From: Ahrensia sp.
Lineage (GTDB): Bacteria > Pseudomonadota > Alphaproteobacteria > Rhizobiales > Rhizobiaceae
DNA: 64,000 nucleotides
NCBI GenBank assembly: GCA_002698425.1
Contig: NZXU01000005.1
Coordinates: forward strand, 1 to 64,000
Direction: 5' to 3'
The notes beneath the pieces are model-generated. The model was not told the origin of the DNA and made no database searches. It saw only the letters and a program-made list of their open reading frames with translations. Numbering within the stretch: position 1 is the first letter of the stretch; every line of letters begins with the position of its first letter. Below, piece by piece: positions 55,428 to 63,523 of this stretch. Both the position numbers and the translations under genes were made by a program.

Positions 55428-57041
55428 ATGGCCACTTCCACAGCCCACAGTGTCGATCTTGCCGATGCGATGGTGATGACGCCGCCGCCGATGGCGGACT
55501 ATCTGGTTGTCGCACCGCTGGCGATCGGCTTCGTCTTCGGCGCGCTGTGCCTGATGACGCGCAAGAACACGACGCGCCAACCCTTCATCGCGATCACCGG
55601 TCTCGTCCTGATGCTGGCCGCCGATATCGGCCTGTTCTGGCATGTGCTGCAAAACGGCACGGTGGTCATGACGATGGGCCGGTGGCTGCCGCCCTTCGGC
55701 ATCACCTTCGCGGCCGACATGCTGGGCGCGGTCTTCGCGCTGATCGGCGGGATCGTCGGCCTTGCCGGCGGCGTCTACGCGCTTGACGACGTGAACCAGA
55801 CCGGCCGGCGCTACGGCTTCTATCCCTTCCTTCTACTGATGATGTCGGGGATTACCGCGGCGTTCCTGACCGGGGACATCTTCAACCTCTATGTCTGGTT
55901 CGAGGTACTGCTGATCGGCTCGTTTGGCCTGCTCGTTCTCGGGTCGGAGCGCGAACAGCTAGACGGCGCGACGAAATACGCCCTGTTGAACCTGCTTGCG
56001 ACGACACTGTTCCTGCTGGCGGTCGCCTATCTCTACGGCACGGTCGGCACGCTGAACATGGCCGACATAGCGCGCAAGGCCGCGTTGGTGCGCGACACCG
56101 GACCGCTGTTCACGATCGCGGCGCTGTTCTTGTTCGCATTCGCCATGAAAGCCGCCGCCTTTCCGGTGAATTTCTGGCTGCCGGCCTCCTATCACACGCC
56201 GCGCATCGTCGTGTCCGGCCTGTTCGCCGGCCTGCTGACCAAGGTGGGCATCTATGCGCTGCTGCGCATCTTCCTCACCCTCTTCGACGTCGAGCGGGAC
56301 ATGCTGGCCGGCGCCATCGCCGTGATCGCCGCGGTGACGATGGTGACGGGCGCGATGGGCGCGCTCGCCCAGAACGACATTCGGCGGCAACTGGGATATC
56401 TCGTCATTTCGGGGATCGGCATGATGCTGGCCGGGCTGGCGCTCGGCAGCCGCACCGGCCTGTCCGGCGGGGTCTTCTATGCCGCGCATTCCATGGTCGT
56501 CATGACGGCGCTCTATTTCCTCGCCGGCATCATGGGCGAACGCATGAACGGCTTCGCGCTGAACAAGGCCGGCGGCCTCTACAGCCGGATGCCCTGGCTG
56601 GCGGCGCTCGCCCTTGTCCTGTTCCTGTCCGTTTCCGGATTGCCGCCCTTTTCCGGCCTCTGGCCGAAGGCCTATCTGGTCAAGGCGTCGCTGGATGTCG
56701 GCGCTTGGTGGCTGGCCTTCGCCATTCTTCTGACAGGTCTTCTGACGACAATCGCGGTCGGGCGGACCTTCGCCTTCTCGTTCTGGCGGGAGCGTGACGA
56801 CGGCGAGGCCGAGACGGTCTCGACCAAGGGCGCGGTCAGCGGAGCCGTTGTTGGATCGCTGGTCGGCCTGACCCTGCTGACGGTCGCCGTCGGCGTCTAC
56901 CCGGAACCGGTGATCCGGGTGACCGACCGCATCGCCGGCGAATTGCTTGCACCGGCCGGCTACGTGGACTCGGTCTTTCCGGCGGACATGACGCCGGCGC
57001 CCGGCGACGGCGCGGCGCAGGAGGGAGAGACGCAGCAATGA
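55428..57041 (+). CDS. mrpD: Mrp antiporter subunit D
   Basis: 537 residues, NuoN/NuoM-like with fourteen or so helices. The channel motif Y-V-W-F-E-V-L-L-I-G-S-F-G-L (about 146-159) has the conserved Glu, A-F-A-M-K-A-A-A-F-P-V-N-F-W-L-P (about 238-253) the Lys, and S-G-L-P-P-F-S-G-L is also present. It forms a second antiporter-like channel next to MrpA. It starts 20 bp after mrpC and overlaps mrpE by 4 bp. Confidence 0.95.
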   Translation: MATSTAHSVDLADAMVMTPPPMADYLVVAPLAIGFVFGALCLMTRKNTTRQPFIAITGLVLMLAADIGLFWHVLQNGTVVMTMGRWLPPFGITFAADMLGAVFALIGGIVGLAGGVYALDDVNQTGRRYGFYPFLLLMMSGITAAFLTGDIFNLYVWFEVLLIGSFGLLVLGSEREQLDGATKYALLNLLATTLFLLAVAYLYGTVGTLNMADIARKAALVRDTGPLFTIAALFLFAFAMKAAAFPVNFWLPASYHTPRIVVSGLFAGLLTKVGIYALLRIFLTLFDVERDMLAGAIAVIAAVTMVTGAMGALAQNDIRRQLGYLVISGIGMMLAGLALGSRTGLSGGVFYAAHSMVVMTALYFLAGIMGERMNGFALNKAGGLYSRMPWLAALALVLFLSVSGLPPFSGLWPKAYLVKASLDVGAWWLAFAILLTGLLTTIAVGRTFAFSFWRERDDGEAETVSTKGAVSGAVVGSLVGLTLLTVAVGVYPEPVIRVTDRIAGELLAPAGYVDSVFPADMTPAPGDGAAQEGETQQ

Positions 57042-57511
57042 ACCTCTATCTTGCCAATGTCCTCATGGCCCTGATCTGGGCCTCGGTGACGGGATCCTTC
57101 AGTCCGATCAACCTCGTTTTCGGCTTCGCGCTCGGCGCCGTGGCCCTGTCGCTGATCCGCGAACAGGTCGGCTCGATGGGATATTTCTTCAGGGCGCGCC
57201 GCATCCTCTCGCTGATGCTGCTGTTCATCTACGAGCTGGTGCTGTCGTCCGTGAAGGTGGCGAAACTGGTGCTGTCGCCGAAGATGGACCTGAAGCCAGG
57301 CATTTTCGCCTATCCCCTCAAGGTCGACCGCGATTCCGAGATCACGCTGCTGGCCAATCTGATCACGCTGACGCCGGGGACGCTGTCGGTGGACGTATCC
57401 GAGGATCGGCGGACGCTTTATGTGCACGCGCTGGACTGTTCCGATCCGGATCAGGCGCGTGAGGACATCGCCGACGGCTTCGAGCGCAAGATCCTGGAGG
57501 CCTTCCGATGA
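57038..57511 (+). CDS. mrpE: Mrp antiporter subunit E
   Basis: 157 residues. Two N-terminal helices (about 5-75) are followed by a soluble domain with [12 protein letters not shown] (about 108-119), the MnhE hallmark. The ATG overlaps the mrpD stop by 4 bp and the stop overlaps mrpF by 4 bp. In studied Mrp systems MrpE stabilises the assembled complex. Confidence 0.93.
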   Translation: MNLYLANVLMALIWASVTGSFSPINLVFGFALGAVALSLIREQVGSMGYFFRARRILSLMLLFIYELVLSSVKVAKLVLSPKMDLKPGIFAYPLKVDRDSEITLLANLITLTPGTLSVDVSEDRRTLYVHALDCSDPDQAREDIADGFERKILEAFR

Positions 57512-57945
57512 CGATTTTCGGCGACTTTCTCTATGTCGCGGTGCATATCGGGCTCGCGATCCTCTCGCTGACCTTTCTGATCACGGTGATCAAGGTGATC
57601 CACGGTCCGACCTTGCCGGACCGCATTCTCGCCCTCGACATGCTCGTCGCCGTGGCGATCGGCTTCATCGCGGTTGTTGGCATCAAGACCGGCTATACGC
57701 TCTATCTCGATATCGCCATCGCGCTCGGCCTCGTCGGCTTTTTGGCGACCGTGGCGTTTGCCCGCTTCATCCTGGCGCGCGGCCATATCGAGGAGGCCGA
57801 GGAAGGCCGGCCCCGCCTCGTTTCCAGCGAGAATTCTTTGTTGGCCCAATCGCCCCGCAAGGCCGCCGTCAGGCCGCCGGAAGATGGTGGCCTGACCGCG
57901 GCCAAGCCGGCGGGCGCCGCCGCCGGAAACGGGGAGACCGAGTGA
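57508..57945 (+). CDS. mrpF: Mrp antiporter subunit F (with C-terminal extension)
   Basis: 145 residues. Three helices with [12 protein letters not shown] (about 32-43), the MnhF signature, are followed by a cytoplasmic extension of about 50 residues rich in Ala, Pro and Arg. The usual MrpF is about 90 residues, so the tail is unusual but low in complexity and may be dispensable. Overlaps mrpE; mrpG follows after 1 bp. Confidence 0.92.
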   Translation: MTIFGDFLYVAVHIGLAILSLTFLITVIKVIHGPTLPDRILALDMLVAVAIGFIAVVGIKTGYTLYLDIAIALGLVGFLATVAFARFILARGHIEEAEEGRPRLVSSENSLLAQSPRKAAVRPPEDGGLTAAKPAGAAAGNGETE

Positions 57946-57946
57946 T

Positions 57947-58288
57947 ATGGACGCGATCGTCAGCCTTGTCGCCGGACTGCTAATACTTGCCGGTACTTTC
58001 TTCGCATTCGTTGCATCCGTCGGATTGTGGCGTTTCCCGGATATTTACTCGCGCATGCACGCGGCTTCCAAGGCTGGAACACTTGGGTCGGGGCTGGTTT
58101 TGCTTGCGCTGGCGGTGCATTCAGGCGATACACCAACGGTTACGCGCGCACTCGCCGGCATTGCATTTTTTCTTCTGACGGCTCCGATTTCAGCGCATTT
58201 GCTTGCCAAAGCCGCCTATGTGGTAGGTTATGGACTTGCAAAATCTTCGGTACTCGACGAAATGGACGAATCAAAAAAGACTGAATAA
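57947..58288 (+). CDS. mrpG: Mrp antiporter subunit G
   Basis: 113 residues. Three helices with the MnhG motif G-L-W-R-F-P-D-I-Y-S-R-M-H-A-A-S-K (about 26-42) and T-A-P-I-S-A-H-L-L-A-K-A-A-Y (about 78-91). Its sequence is visibly less GC-biased at third positions than the other mrp genes. It ends the operon. A weak 6-bp inverted repeat overlaps its stop. Confidence 0.92.
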   Translation: MDAIVSLVAGLLILAGTFFAFVASVGLWRFPDIYSRMHAASKAGTLGSGLVLLALAVHSGDTPTVTRALAGIAFFLLTAPISAHLLAKAAYVVGYGLAKSSVLDEMDESKKTE

Positions 58289-58393
58289 GCTATTTCAATA
58301 CAGCTTACGCGTTTGATCGTCTTCTTATTAAGATATTTTTACAACCCTCAGTTGCTGAAACTGTTACTTTTTATATTGGTCACCTCCAATTTG

Positions 58394-58411
58394 TTGTGAT
58401 AGATGTCACAA
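58394..58411. promoter_or_regulatory. CRP/FNR-family palindrome upstream of mucR
   Basis: TTGTGATAGATGTCACAA is a perfect inverted repeat containing TGTGA-N6-TCACA, the CRP consensus half-sites. It lies 78 bp before the mucR ATG in an AT-rich 200-bp region, where it could act on the mucR promoter. The factor is not identified here. Confidence 0.55.
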
Positions 58412-58488
58412 ACGGTTTGGGGTTGATAACCAAGCGACGCGCATTTCAGAGCATGTAGTGCGCATCAAGAAAAAAGGAATATAATATT

Positions 58489-58902
58489 ATGACTGAGAAT
58501 TCGGGGCAAAACGATCTCTTGGCCGAACTGACGGCGGACGTGGTGTCCGCTTATGTCAGCAACAATCCTGTACCGGCGTCGGATCTGCCCGGACTTATTT
58601 CGGAGATTCACAGCGCGCTTGGTAAAACCCTTACCGGTGCTGTCGAGGAAGTTCAGGAAAAGCCGCGTCCGGCCGTCAATCCGAAGCGTTCCGTCACCGA
58701 CGACTATATCATTTGCCTGGAAGACGGGCAGAAGTTCAAATCCCTGAAACGGCACCTCATGAGCCATTACGGCATGACGCCGGAAGAATATCGCGAAAAG
58801 TGGGGTCTGGCCGCAGACTATCCGATGGTCGCTCCGGCTTATGCGGCGCAGCGTTCAAAGCTGGCGCGCGAAATGGGCCTTGGCCGCAAGCGCGGAAAGT
58901 AA
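58489..58902 (+). CDS. mucR: MucR/Ros-family transcriptional regulator
   Basis: 137 residues. The zinc-finger-like DNA-binding core is [30 protein letters not shown] (about 76-105). The second zinc Cys of Ros is replaced by Asp (C-L-E-D), as in several rhizobial MucR/Ml proteins. It ends in a basic tail (R-K-R-G-K). MucR proteins are global, H-NS-like regulators of exopolysaccharide, motility and cell-cycle genes and repress themselves through AT-rich sites; the upstream region is suitably AT-rich. AAGGA lies about 11 nt before the ATG. Confidence 0.93.
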   Translation: MTENSGQNDLLAELTADVVSAYVSNNPVPASDLPGLISEIHSALGKTLTGAVEEVQEKPRPAVNPKRSVTDDYIICLEDGQKFKSLKRHLMSHYGMTPEEYREKWGLAADYPMVAPAYAAQRSKLAREMGLGRKRGK

Positions 58903-59256
58903 TTAGCGGATTATTCCGTTCCTTCTGTTAAAGCCGCGGCTCGTCCGCGGCTTTGCTGTTTCTGGCGCCGGTTCGCCGGCCCGCGCCGAAAGCTCCGCCT
59001 CTATACGATCACGCCCGCGCTTGAGCGCGATGTGCCGGTTCAGGTCATAGGCCCAGTGGCGGGCCATGCTTTTGTTGCGCTCGCGGCGCAGCGCCAGCGC
59101 CAAGCCTTCCTTCCAGGCAAGAAGGTCCTGCATCGGCAGCGCCGCAATCTGATCCCGCGAGGCATGCGCGACCATCAGCAGGTCGGCCGAACGCCTCGAT
59201 AGCCTGCAGACGCGAACCCTCTGGTCGACCGTTGCTCCAAGTCTTGCCGTTTCCAT
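58903..59256 (-). CDS. Hypothetical basic protein
   Basis: 117 residues from the ATG at 59256, with GGAG 8 nt upstream; a GTG two codons earlier is too close to that site. It is mainly alpha-helical, rich in Arg and Ala, with R-V-C-R-L-S-R-R-S-A-D-L-L near 16-28 and a helix R-R-E-R-N-K-S-M-A-R-H-W-A-Y-D-L-N-R-H (about 57-75). No domain is recognised. It converges directly on mucR with no spacer and is divergent from the DnaA-domain gene, across a 199-bp region containing two palindromes. Confidence 0.6.
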   Translation of the reverse strand: METARLGATVDQRVRVCRLSRRSADLLMVAHASRDQIAALPMQDLLAWKEGLALALRRERNKSMARHWAYDLNRHIALKRGRDRIEAELSARAGEPAPETAKPRTSRGFNRRNGIIR

Positions 59257-59357
59257 GTCCACTACTCCTGTCGGATCTGTTGCCGGACGAAAGTAGAAGG
59301 ACCGCCGAGCGGTTGGATAAATCGGTTCGGCTCGCGACGATAAATCCTGCCAGCTTC

Positions 59358-59369
59358 CCGGAATTCCGG
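59358..59369. promoter_or_regulatory. 12-bp palindrome in the divergent region
   Basis: CCGGAATTCCGG is a perfect palindrome, followed 5 bp later by TCCGGAATAGTCCGG, which repeats the CCGGAAT half. It is a candidate operator for either flanking gene. Confidence 0.35.
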
Positions 59370-59423
59370 GGTGTCCGGAATAGTCCGGCGAAAATCCTGT
59401 ACAACCGGCATGCCTTCTGATGT

Positions 59424-59437
59424 AGGAATATATTCCT
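59424..59437. promoter_or_regulatory. 14-bp palindrome upstream of the DnaA-domain gene
   Basis: AGGAATATATTCCT is a perfect palindrome ending 18 bp before the ATG at 59456. Placement between promoter and ribosome-binding site suits autoregulation. Confidence 0.4.
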
Positions 59438-59455
59438 TAAATGGAGGCGACACGG

Positions 59456-59911
59456 ATGCTCGGCATTTCCGCAGGCATATCTATCGAAGACCAGGGTGAC
59501 GCAGGACGCGGCAGCCGGCCGAAACCCATGAGCGGCCGGGATGAGCGGGTTCGGACGAGCCATTCTACGGGGACGACGGCGGGCGCGATCGCGCTGTGCG
59601 ATGCGATCATCGATCTGACCGCCATATTCTTCAATGTTAGCAGCAAGGATTTGCGATCGTCCGGCCGAACGCCGAATCCTGTATCGAGGGTCCGCCAGAT
59701 CGGTATGTATGTCGGCCATGTCACGCTCGGGCTGAAAATGACCGAGGTCGGCGCCGGTTTCGGCCGCGACAAGAGCACCGTCGTTCATGCCTGCCACACG
59801 ATCGAGGATATGCGCGACGACGAGGATTTCGATCTCATCGTGGCGCGGGTCGAGCGTCTCGTCAGTGTCGCGTTCGCCCTCGATCGGCAGGATGCACGGC
59901 GCGATGGCTGA
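59456..59911 (+). CDS. Stand-alone DnaA domain IV (DNA-binding) protein
   Basis: 151 residues from the ATG at 59456, which has GGAGG 8 nt upstream; the ATG at 59441 has no ribosome-binding site. Residues of about 50-140 match DnaA domain IV: F-F-N-V-S-x3-L-R-S-x-G-R (the basic loop), then R-Q-I-G-M-Y-V, and the signature M-T-E-V-G-A-G-F-G-R-D-K-S-T-V-V-H-A-C-H (helix-turn-helix). The AAA+ ATPase and domain I are absent, so it can bind DNA but not assemble an initiation complex. It may recognise DnaA-box-like sites. Its end overlaps the DUF6456 gene start. Confidence 0.82.
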   Translation: MLGISAGISIEDQGDAGRGSRPKPMSGRDERVRTSHSTGTTAGAIALCDAIIDLTAIFFNVSSKDLRSSGRTPNPVSRVRQIGMYVGHVTLGLKMTEVGAGFGRDKSTVVHACHTIEDMRDDEDFDLIVARVERLVSVAFALDRQDARRDG

Positions 59912-60722
59912 TCCGAAATCCGAAAAGCGGCGGTTGCGTTATCTCGGTCTCCTGAAGACCGGACCGGCGCGACTATGCGAGACAGGCGCGGCGGGAACGA
60001 TGCTGCTGGAGTTCCGGGGAAGCCGTTCCGTCCGTTGCACAACCGTCGATATCGATGCGATGCGCCGTGACGGGCTCGTCGTCCTGCGAAATCGGGGCGA
60101 AGGCAAGGAACTGGCCGTTACCGAGCTGGGGCAGGCCGCCTTGCGGCGCCGCGAGAGCGGCGAGTTCGCGGGACAGCATCGAAGTCTTCGCAGGATGCGA
60201 ATGGGACCCGGCCATGTCGAGGAAATGGTCACGGTCAACGACGCGGAGTCGCCGCTGGCGGCCCTGGCGCGGCTTCGAAAAACGGATGGACAGGCCTGGC
60301 TCGACCGGACCGAGATGGCTGCCGGCGAACGGCTGCGGGCCGATTTCGAAAAGGCGCTGCTCCAGCCGCGGGTGACCTCGTCCTGGGATCTCTCGCTTGT
60401 CGCGCGGTCCGGACCGTCCGGCCGGGGCGGCAACGCTGATCTGGCCGACAGTGCGATAGCCGCCCGGGACCGCGTCAATGCAGCCGTCGAGGCGGTCGGC
60501 CCGGATCTCGGCGGCGCGCTGATCGATGTCTGCTGTTTTCTGAAAGGCCTGGAGCAGGGCGAGCGCGAGAGGGCCTGGCCGCGCCGCTCGGCGAAACTGA
60601 TGCTCAAGACGGCGCTCGGGCTGCTGGACAGGCACTATCATCCGCCGTCGGCCGGTCCGCGCCGGTCCCGGCGGATCCTGCATTGGGGAAGCGGCGACTT
60701 TCGGCCGTCGCTGAAGGGGTGA
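59904..60722 (+). CDS. DUF6456 protein
   Basis: 272 residues from the ATG at 59904; the ATG at 59892 is an alternative with a ribosome-binding site too close. The C-terminal DUF6456 domain is clear: S-P-L-A-A-L-A-R-L-R (about 115-124), G-E-R-L-R-A-D-F-E-K-A (about 142-152), W-D-L-S, A-R-D-R-V-N-A-A-V-E-A-V-G-P (about 189-202) and K-L-M-L-K-T-A-L-G-L-L-D-R-H-Y near the end. The N-terminal part may hold a winged-helix segment (A-M-R-R-D-G-L-V). It overlaps the DnaA-domain gene by 8 bp, so the two are coupled. Function unknown, probably regulatory. Confidence 0.78.
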   Translation: MADPKSEKRRLRYLGLLKTGPARLCETGAAGTMLLEFRGSRSVRCTTVDIDAMRRDGLVVLRNRGEGKELAVTELGQAALRRRESGEFAGQHRSLRRMRMGPGHVEEMVTVNDAESPLAALARLRKTDGQAWLDRTEMAAGERLRADFEKALLQPRVTSSWDLSLVARSGPSGRGGNADLADSAIAARDRVNAAVEAVGPDLGGALIDVCCFLKGLEQGERERAWPRRSAKLMLKTALGLLDRHYHPPSAGPRRSRRILHWGSGDFRPSLKG

Positions 60723-60728
60723 GCGCGA

Positions 60729-61154
60729 TCAGGCGGCTTCGGCCGCCGCGCGCGCCTCGTCCTTCATCCGCGCAACCATGGCGCGCAGGCCGTTCGAGCG
60801 CTGCGGCGTCAGATTGTCCTCGAGACCCAGAGTCTTCAACAGCGCGGCGGCGTCGAACGCCGCGATCTCGGAGGCTTTGCGACCCGACATGGCCGCGATC
60901 ATGATGGCGACGAGACCGCGCACGATATGCGCGTCGGAATCGCCCTGAAAGGTGACGACCGGGTCGCTCCCGCCTTCGATGGACGACGTCAGCCAAACCT
61001 GGCTGACGCAGCCATGTACCTTGTTTTCCGCAGTCTTGTCGGAGTCCGGCAGATCCGGCAGGCTCCTGCCGATTTCAATCACGTATCGATATTTGTCTTC
61101 CCAGTCGTCCAGGAATTCGAAATCGTCGATGATCGTGTCGAGCGCCGGAAGCAT
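60729..61154 (-). CDS. sufE: SufE-family cysteine desulfurase activator
   Basis: 141 residues, typical length. The sulfur-accepting Cys is in V-H-G-C-V-S-Q-V-W-L (about 47-56), and the N-terminal L-D-D-W-E-D-K-Y-R-Y-V-I-E-I-G-R is characteristic. It accepts persulfide from SufS and passes it to the SufBCD scaffold for Fe-S assembly. The gene is separate from any suf operon, as in many Rhizobiales genomes. It converges on the DUF6456 gene with 6 bp between. Confidence 0.92.
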   Translation of the reverse strand: MLPALDTIIDDFEFLDDWEDKYRYVIEIGRSLPDLPDSDKTAENKVHGCVSQVWLTSSIEGGSDPVVTFQGDSDAHIVRGLVAIMIAAMSGRKASEIAAFDAAALLKTLGLEDNLTPQRSNGLRAMVARMKDEARAAAEAA

Positions 61155-61260
61155 GGTCGGTCAGCCTGTGTAGCAGAATGTGCCGTGACACGGCCTGTCA
61201 TCGGCTTTCTGGCTACTTAGGCGGTACGGAGACAGCCGGCAAGGGCGTGTCCGAATGGAC

Positions 61261-61593
61261 CTATTCGGCGGGTGTTTCGGCCGTGTCTTCTTCTTGCTGC
61301 ATCGAAGGGTGCCCGTGGCGGAACATCGCATAGGCGACGACAAGGCCTTCCCTGGCCCTCGATCCCGCATAGGAAATGATTTCGCCGCCGGTTTCGCAGA
61401 CCTCCGGCTGGCGTACGCAGATATTCCTCACATCCGCGGCCGCCTCACCGACCATGGCCGCCAGTTCGAAAGCGGAAGGCGTCGGGCCGGGGTCGCCCGC
61501 ATCGGCCGCGCCGCGATATTCCTGCGGCGCGAAATAGGGCAGAGCCATCAGGCCGAGAAAGCCGAGAACCATCATTTTCATCAGAAAACGCAT
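61261..61593 (-). CDS. DUF5330 protein, membrane-anchored
   Basis: 110 residues from the ATG at 61593 (GGAAAG upstream). The N-terminal anchor M-R-F-L-M-K-M-M-V-L-G-F-L-G-L precedes a short periplasmic part with the conserved R-N-I-C-V-R-Q-P-E-V-C-E-T-G (about 56-69), whose two Cys may form a disulfide. The family is restricted to Hyphomicrobiales-like bacteria and has no known function. Confidence 0.8.
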   Translation of the reverse strand: MRFLMKMMVLGFLGLMALPYFAPQEYRGAADAGDPGPTPSAFELAAMVGEAAADVRNICVRQPEVCETGGEIISYAGSRAREGLVVAYAMFRHGHPSMQQEEDTAETPAE

Positions 61594-61914
61594 GTCTTTC
61601 CACCAAACCAGGGCCCGGTCAGGCCCGTCCCAAACATCTCGGTAACGCGGCAACCGTTGGCGGAGTTCATGGGAACGAGGGGGGATTTTAGCCTCATTTT
61701 GCTAAATCTTTAGCGATCGTGAAAAAATCACGCCATATCAGGCGGTTGGGGAAGATACCGATGGTTAACCATAAGCGTAAATCTTGCCGATTGCGGGCCT
61801 GAGATCGCCTGTATCGCGGCCGCCGGGCCCGTCGCTTATCCATTCATTAAACGCTAGCTGCGATTTTGGCGAAGAGGCCGGTTTGGCCTTTCGACCGCGT
61901 AATGAGTTATCCTG
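61594..61914. promoter_or_regulatory. Divergent region with clustered inverted repeats
   Basis: About 320 bp without a gene. It contains TTTAGC-N8-GCTAAA-TC-TTTAGC (61687-61714), giving two nested 6-bp inverted repeats, and CGTGA-AAAAA-TCACG (61718-61732). These lie closer to the DUF5330 start than to the kinase. They suggest operators or a structured leader on the minus strand. No terminator or RNA gene is recognised. Confidence 0.4.
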
Positions 61915-63519
61915 TTGGCGTTGCTGCGAACCATTCTAGACCTATCGGACAAGGCGCTTGGCGACATGGCGCGGCGCATGGTCCCGGTTGCGCGCAGCGA
62001 GGCGGAAACCGGCGATCCGGCCGTAACATTCCTGGCCGAAAAACTGATCGCACTCGCCGCCGGCGCGACCTTCATCGTCGGGCCGATGTGCCTGGTGCTG
62101 AGCGGTTTCGGCCTGCCGGGGACCTATGGCGCCGCGACCGCGATCGCGCTTGCGCATCTGGCGATCCCGTTTCTGGCGCTCGGCTGGTTGAGCATTCACC
62201 GCAAGCCCTGGTCGACCGGAATCTTCACGCTGGCAAGCTGGAGCGCATTGGCGGGCACGCTCATCGCGGTTTCACCGCTGCTTGCATTGACCAGCGGTCT
62301 TGTCCTTTTCGCGGTCGCTGGCAGCCATGGTACGGCGCGGCGTGTCGAAAGCCTCATGGCGCCGCAGAAAGCAGCGCCCGCGACCGAACCCGCGCCCGAG
62401 GCGGAACGCGAGGGAACCCGGGCGGAACTCACCCATGACGGGATCGTCAAGCGGGTGAGGGGATCCTTCGCCACGCAGATCCAACGCGACCGGCCCTTTG
62501 TCGACCATGTGCATCTGGCCGACCGCATCGCATTCCTCGCGGCGCTGGCCGACGTGACGGGCAAGCGCGAGGCGCGCTCCGAAATCACCGCTCGGATCAA
62601 CCTGGCGCGAGCCGGCGATCCGCAGTCCTTCGAACCGGTGCGCCTGGAACTGACAGCGGATGACGGCGCGATCACTCTGTTGCTGCGCACGCCGCAAGAA
62701 GCTCCGACCGACGCCCCGGCTGAGCCGGGCATCGAAAAGCAGTTCCTGGCGACCGTCAGCCACGAATTGCGCACGCCGCTCAATTCGATCATCGGCTTTT
62801 CCGACATCCTGCGCCGTGACATCTTCGGGCCGTTGGCCAATGAGAGGCAGCGCGAATATGTCAATCTGATCCACAGCTCCGGCGCGCATCTGCTCGCCGT
62901 GGTCAATACGATCCTCGACGTCTCCAAGCTGAATGCCGGCACCTATTCGATTCATCGCGATCCCTTCGACCTGAACGCGGTCGTGAGGGAATGCGCCTCC
63001 ATGCTTCGGCCGCAGGCCGAAGCCAAGGAAGTCGCCGTGGAGCTCGATCTTGACGCCGCTGCCAACGAGGCCGACGCGGACCGCCGCGCGATGAAGCAGA
63101 TCGCCATCAATCTCTTGTCCAACGCGATCAAGTTCACCGAAACCGGGGGCACGATCCATATCGGGACGGAAACGCGGCAGGACGGCTTCCTGCTGAAGGT
63201 CCGCGACACGGGCATCGGCATGTCCGACGACGATCTGCGGCTGATCGGCACGCCGTTCACCCAGGTCGACAACGCCTATACGCGTTCTTGTGAAGGCACC
63301 GGGCTCGGCCTCACTGTCGTCACCGGCCTCGTGCAATTGCATGGCGGATCGCTGGACGTAAAAAGCGTGCCGGGCGAGGGCACCGAGATGACGATTTTCA
63401 TTCCCGGCGCAATCAGGCATGAGAGGGATGCCCTGGAGGTCGGGAACAGCAATGGCAGGCAGGCGCCGGGCATCGGCCGGTCCGACGCGAATACCAACAC
63501 GATACGACTCGCGGGATGA
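61915..63519 (+). CDS. Membrane-bound sensor histidine kinase
   Basis: 534 residues with a TTG start at 61915 (uncertain; a Met at residue 18 is the next option). Four hydrophobic segments (about 42-142) are followed by a linker. The HisKA domain has F-L-A-T-V-S-H-E-L-R-T-P-L-N-S-I-I-G-F-S (phospho-His near 282). The HATPase_c domain shows N-L-L-S-N-A-I-K-F-T (N box), D-T-G-I-G-M (G1) and G-T-G-L-G-L-T (G2). The His-box and F-S-D-I-L-R-R-D-I-F-G-P-L resemble the DivJ/PdhS-like group of cell-cycle kinases in this class. No response regulator is adjacent. A peptidoglycan-binding gene begins 4 bp later. Confidence 0.88.
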   Translation: MALLRTILDLSDKALGDMARRMVPVARSEAETGDPAVTFLAEKLIALAAGATFIVGPMCLVLSGFGLPGTYGAATAIALAHLAIPFLALGWLSIHRKPWSTGIFTLASWSALAGTLIAVSPLLALTSGLVLFAVAGSHGTARRVESLMAPQKAAPATEPAPEAEREGTRAELTHDGIVKRVRGSFATQIQRDRPFVDHVHLADRIAFLAALADVTGKREARSEITARINLARAGDPQSFEPVRLELTADDGAITLLLRTPQEAPTDAPAEPGIEKQFLATVSHELRTPLNSIIGFSDILRRDIFGPLANERQREYVNLIHSSGAHLLAVVNTILDVSKLNAGTYSIHRDPFDLNAVVRECASMLRPQAEAKEVAVELDLDAAANEADADRRAMKQIAINLLSNAIKFTETGGTIHIGTETRQDGFLLKVRDTGIGMSDDDLRLIGTPFTQVDNAYTRSCEGTGLGLTVVTGLVQLHGGSLDVKSVPGEGTEMTIFIPGAIRHERDALEVGNSNGRQAPGIGRSDANTNTIRLAG

Positions 63520-63523
63520 GAAA

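Noticed and set aside
58328..58342. CtrA box TTAA-N7-TTAC before mucR
   Set aside because: One mismatch from TTAA-N7-TTAA in an AT-rich stretch; chance occurrence is likely.
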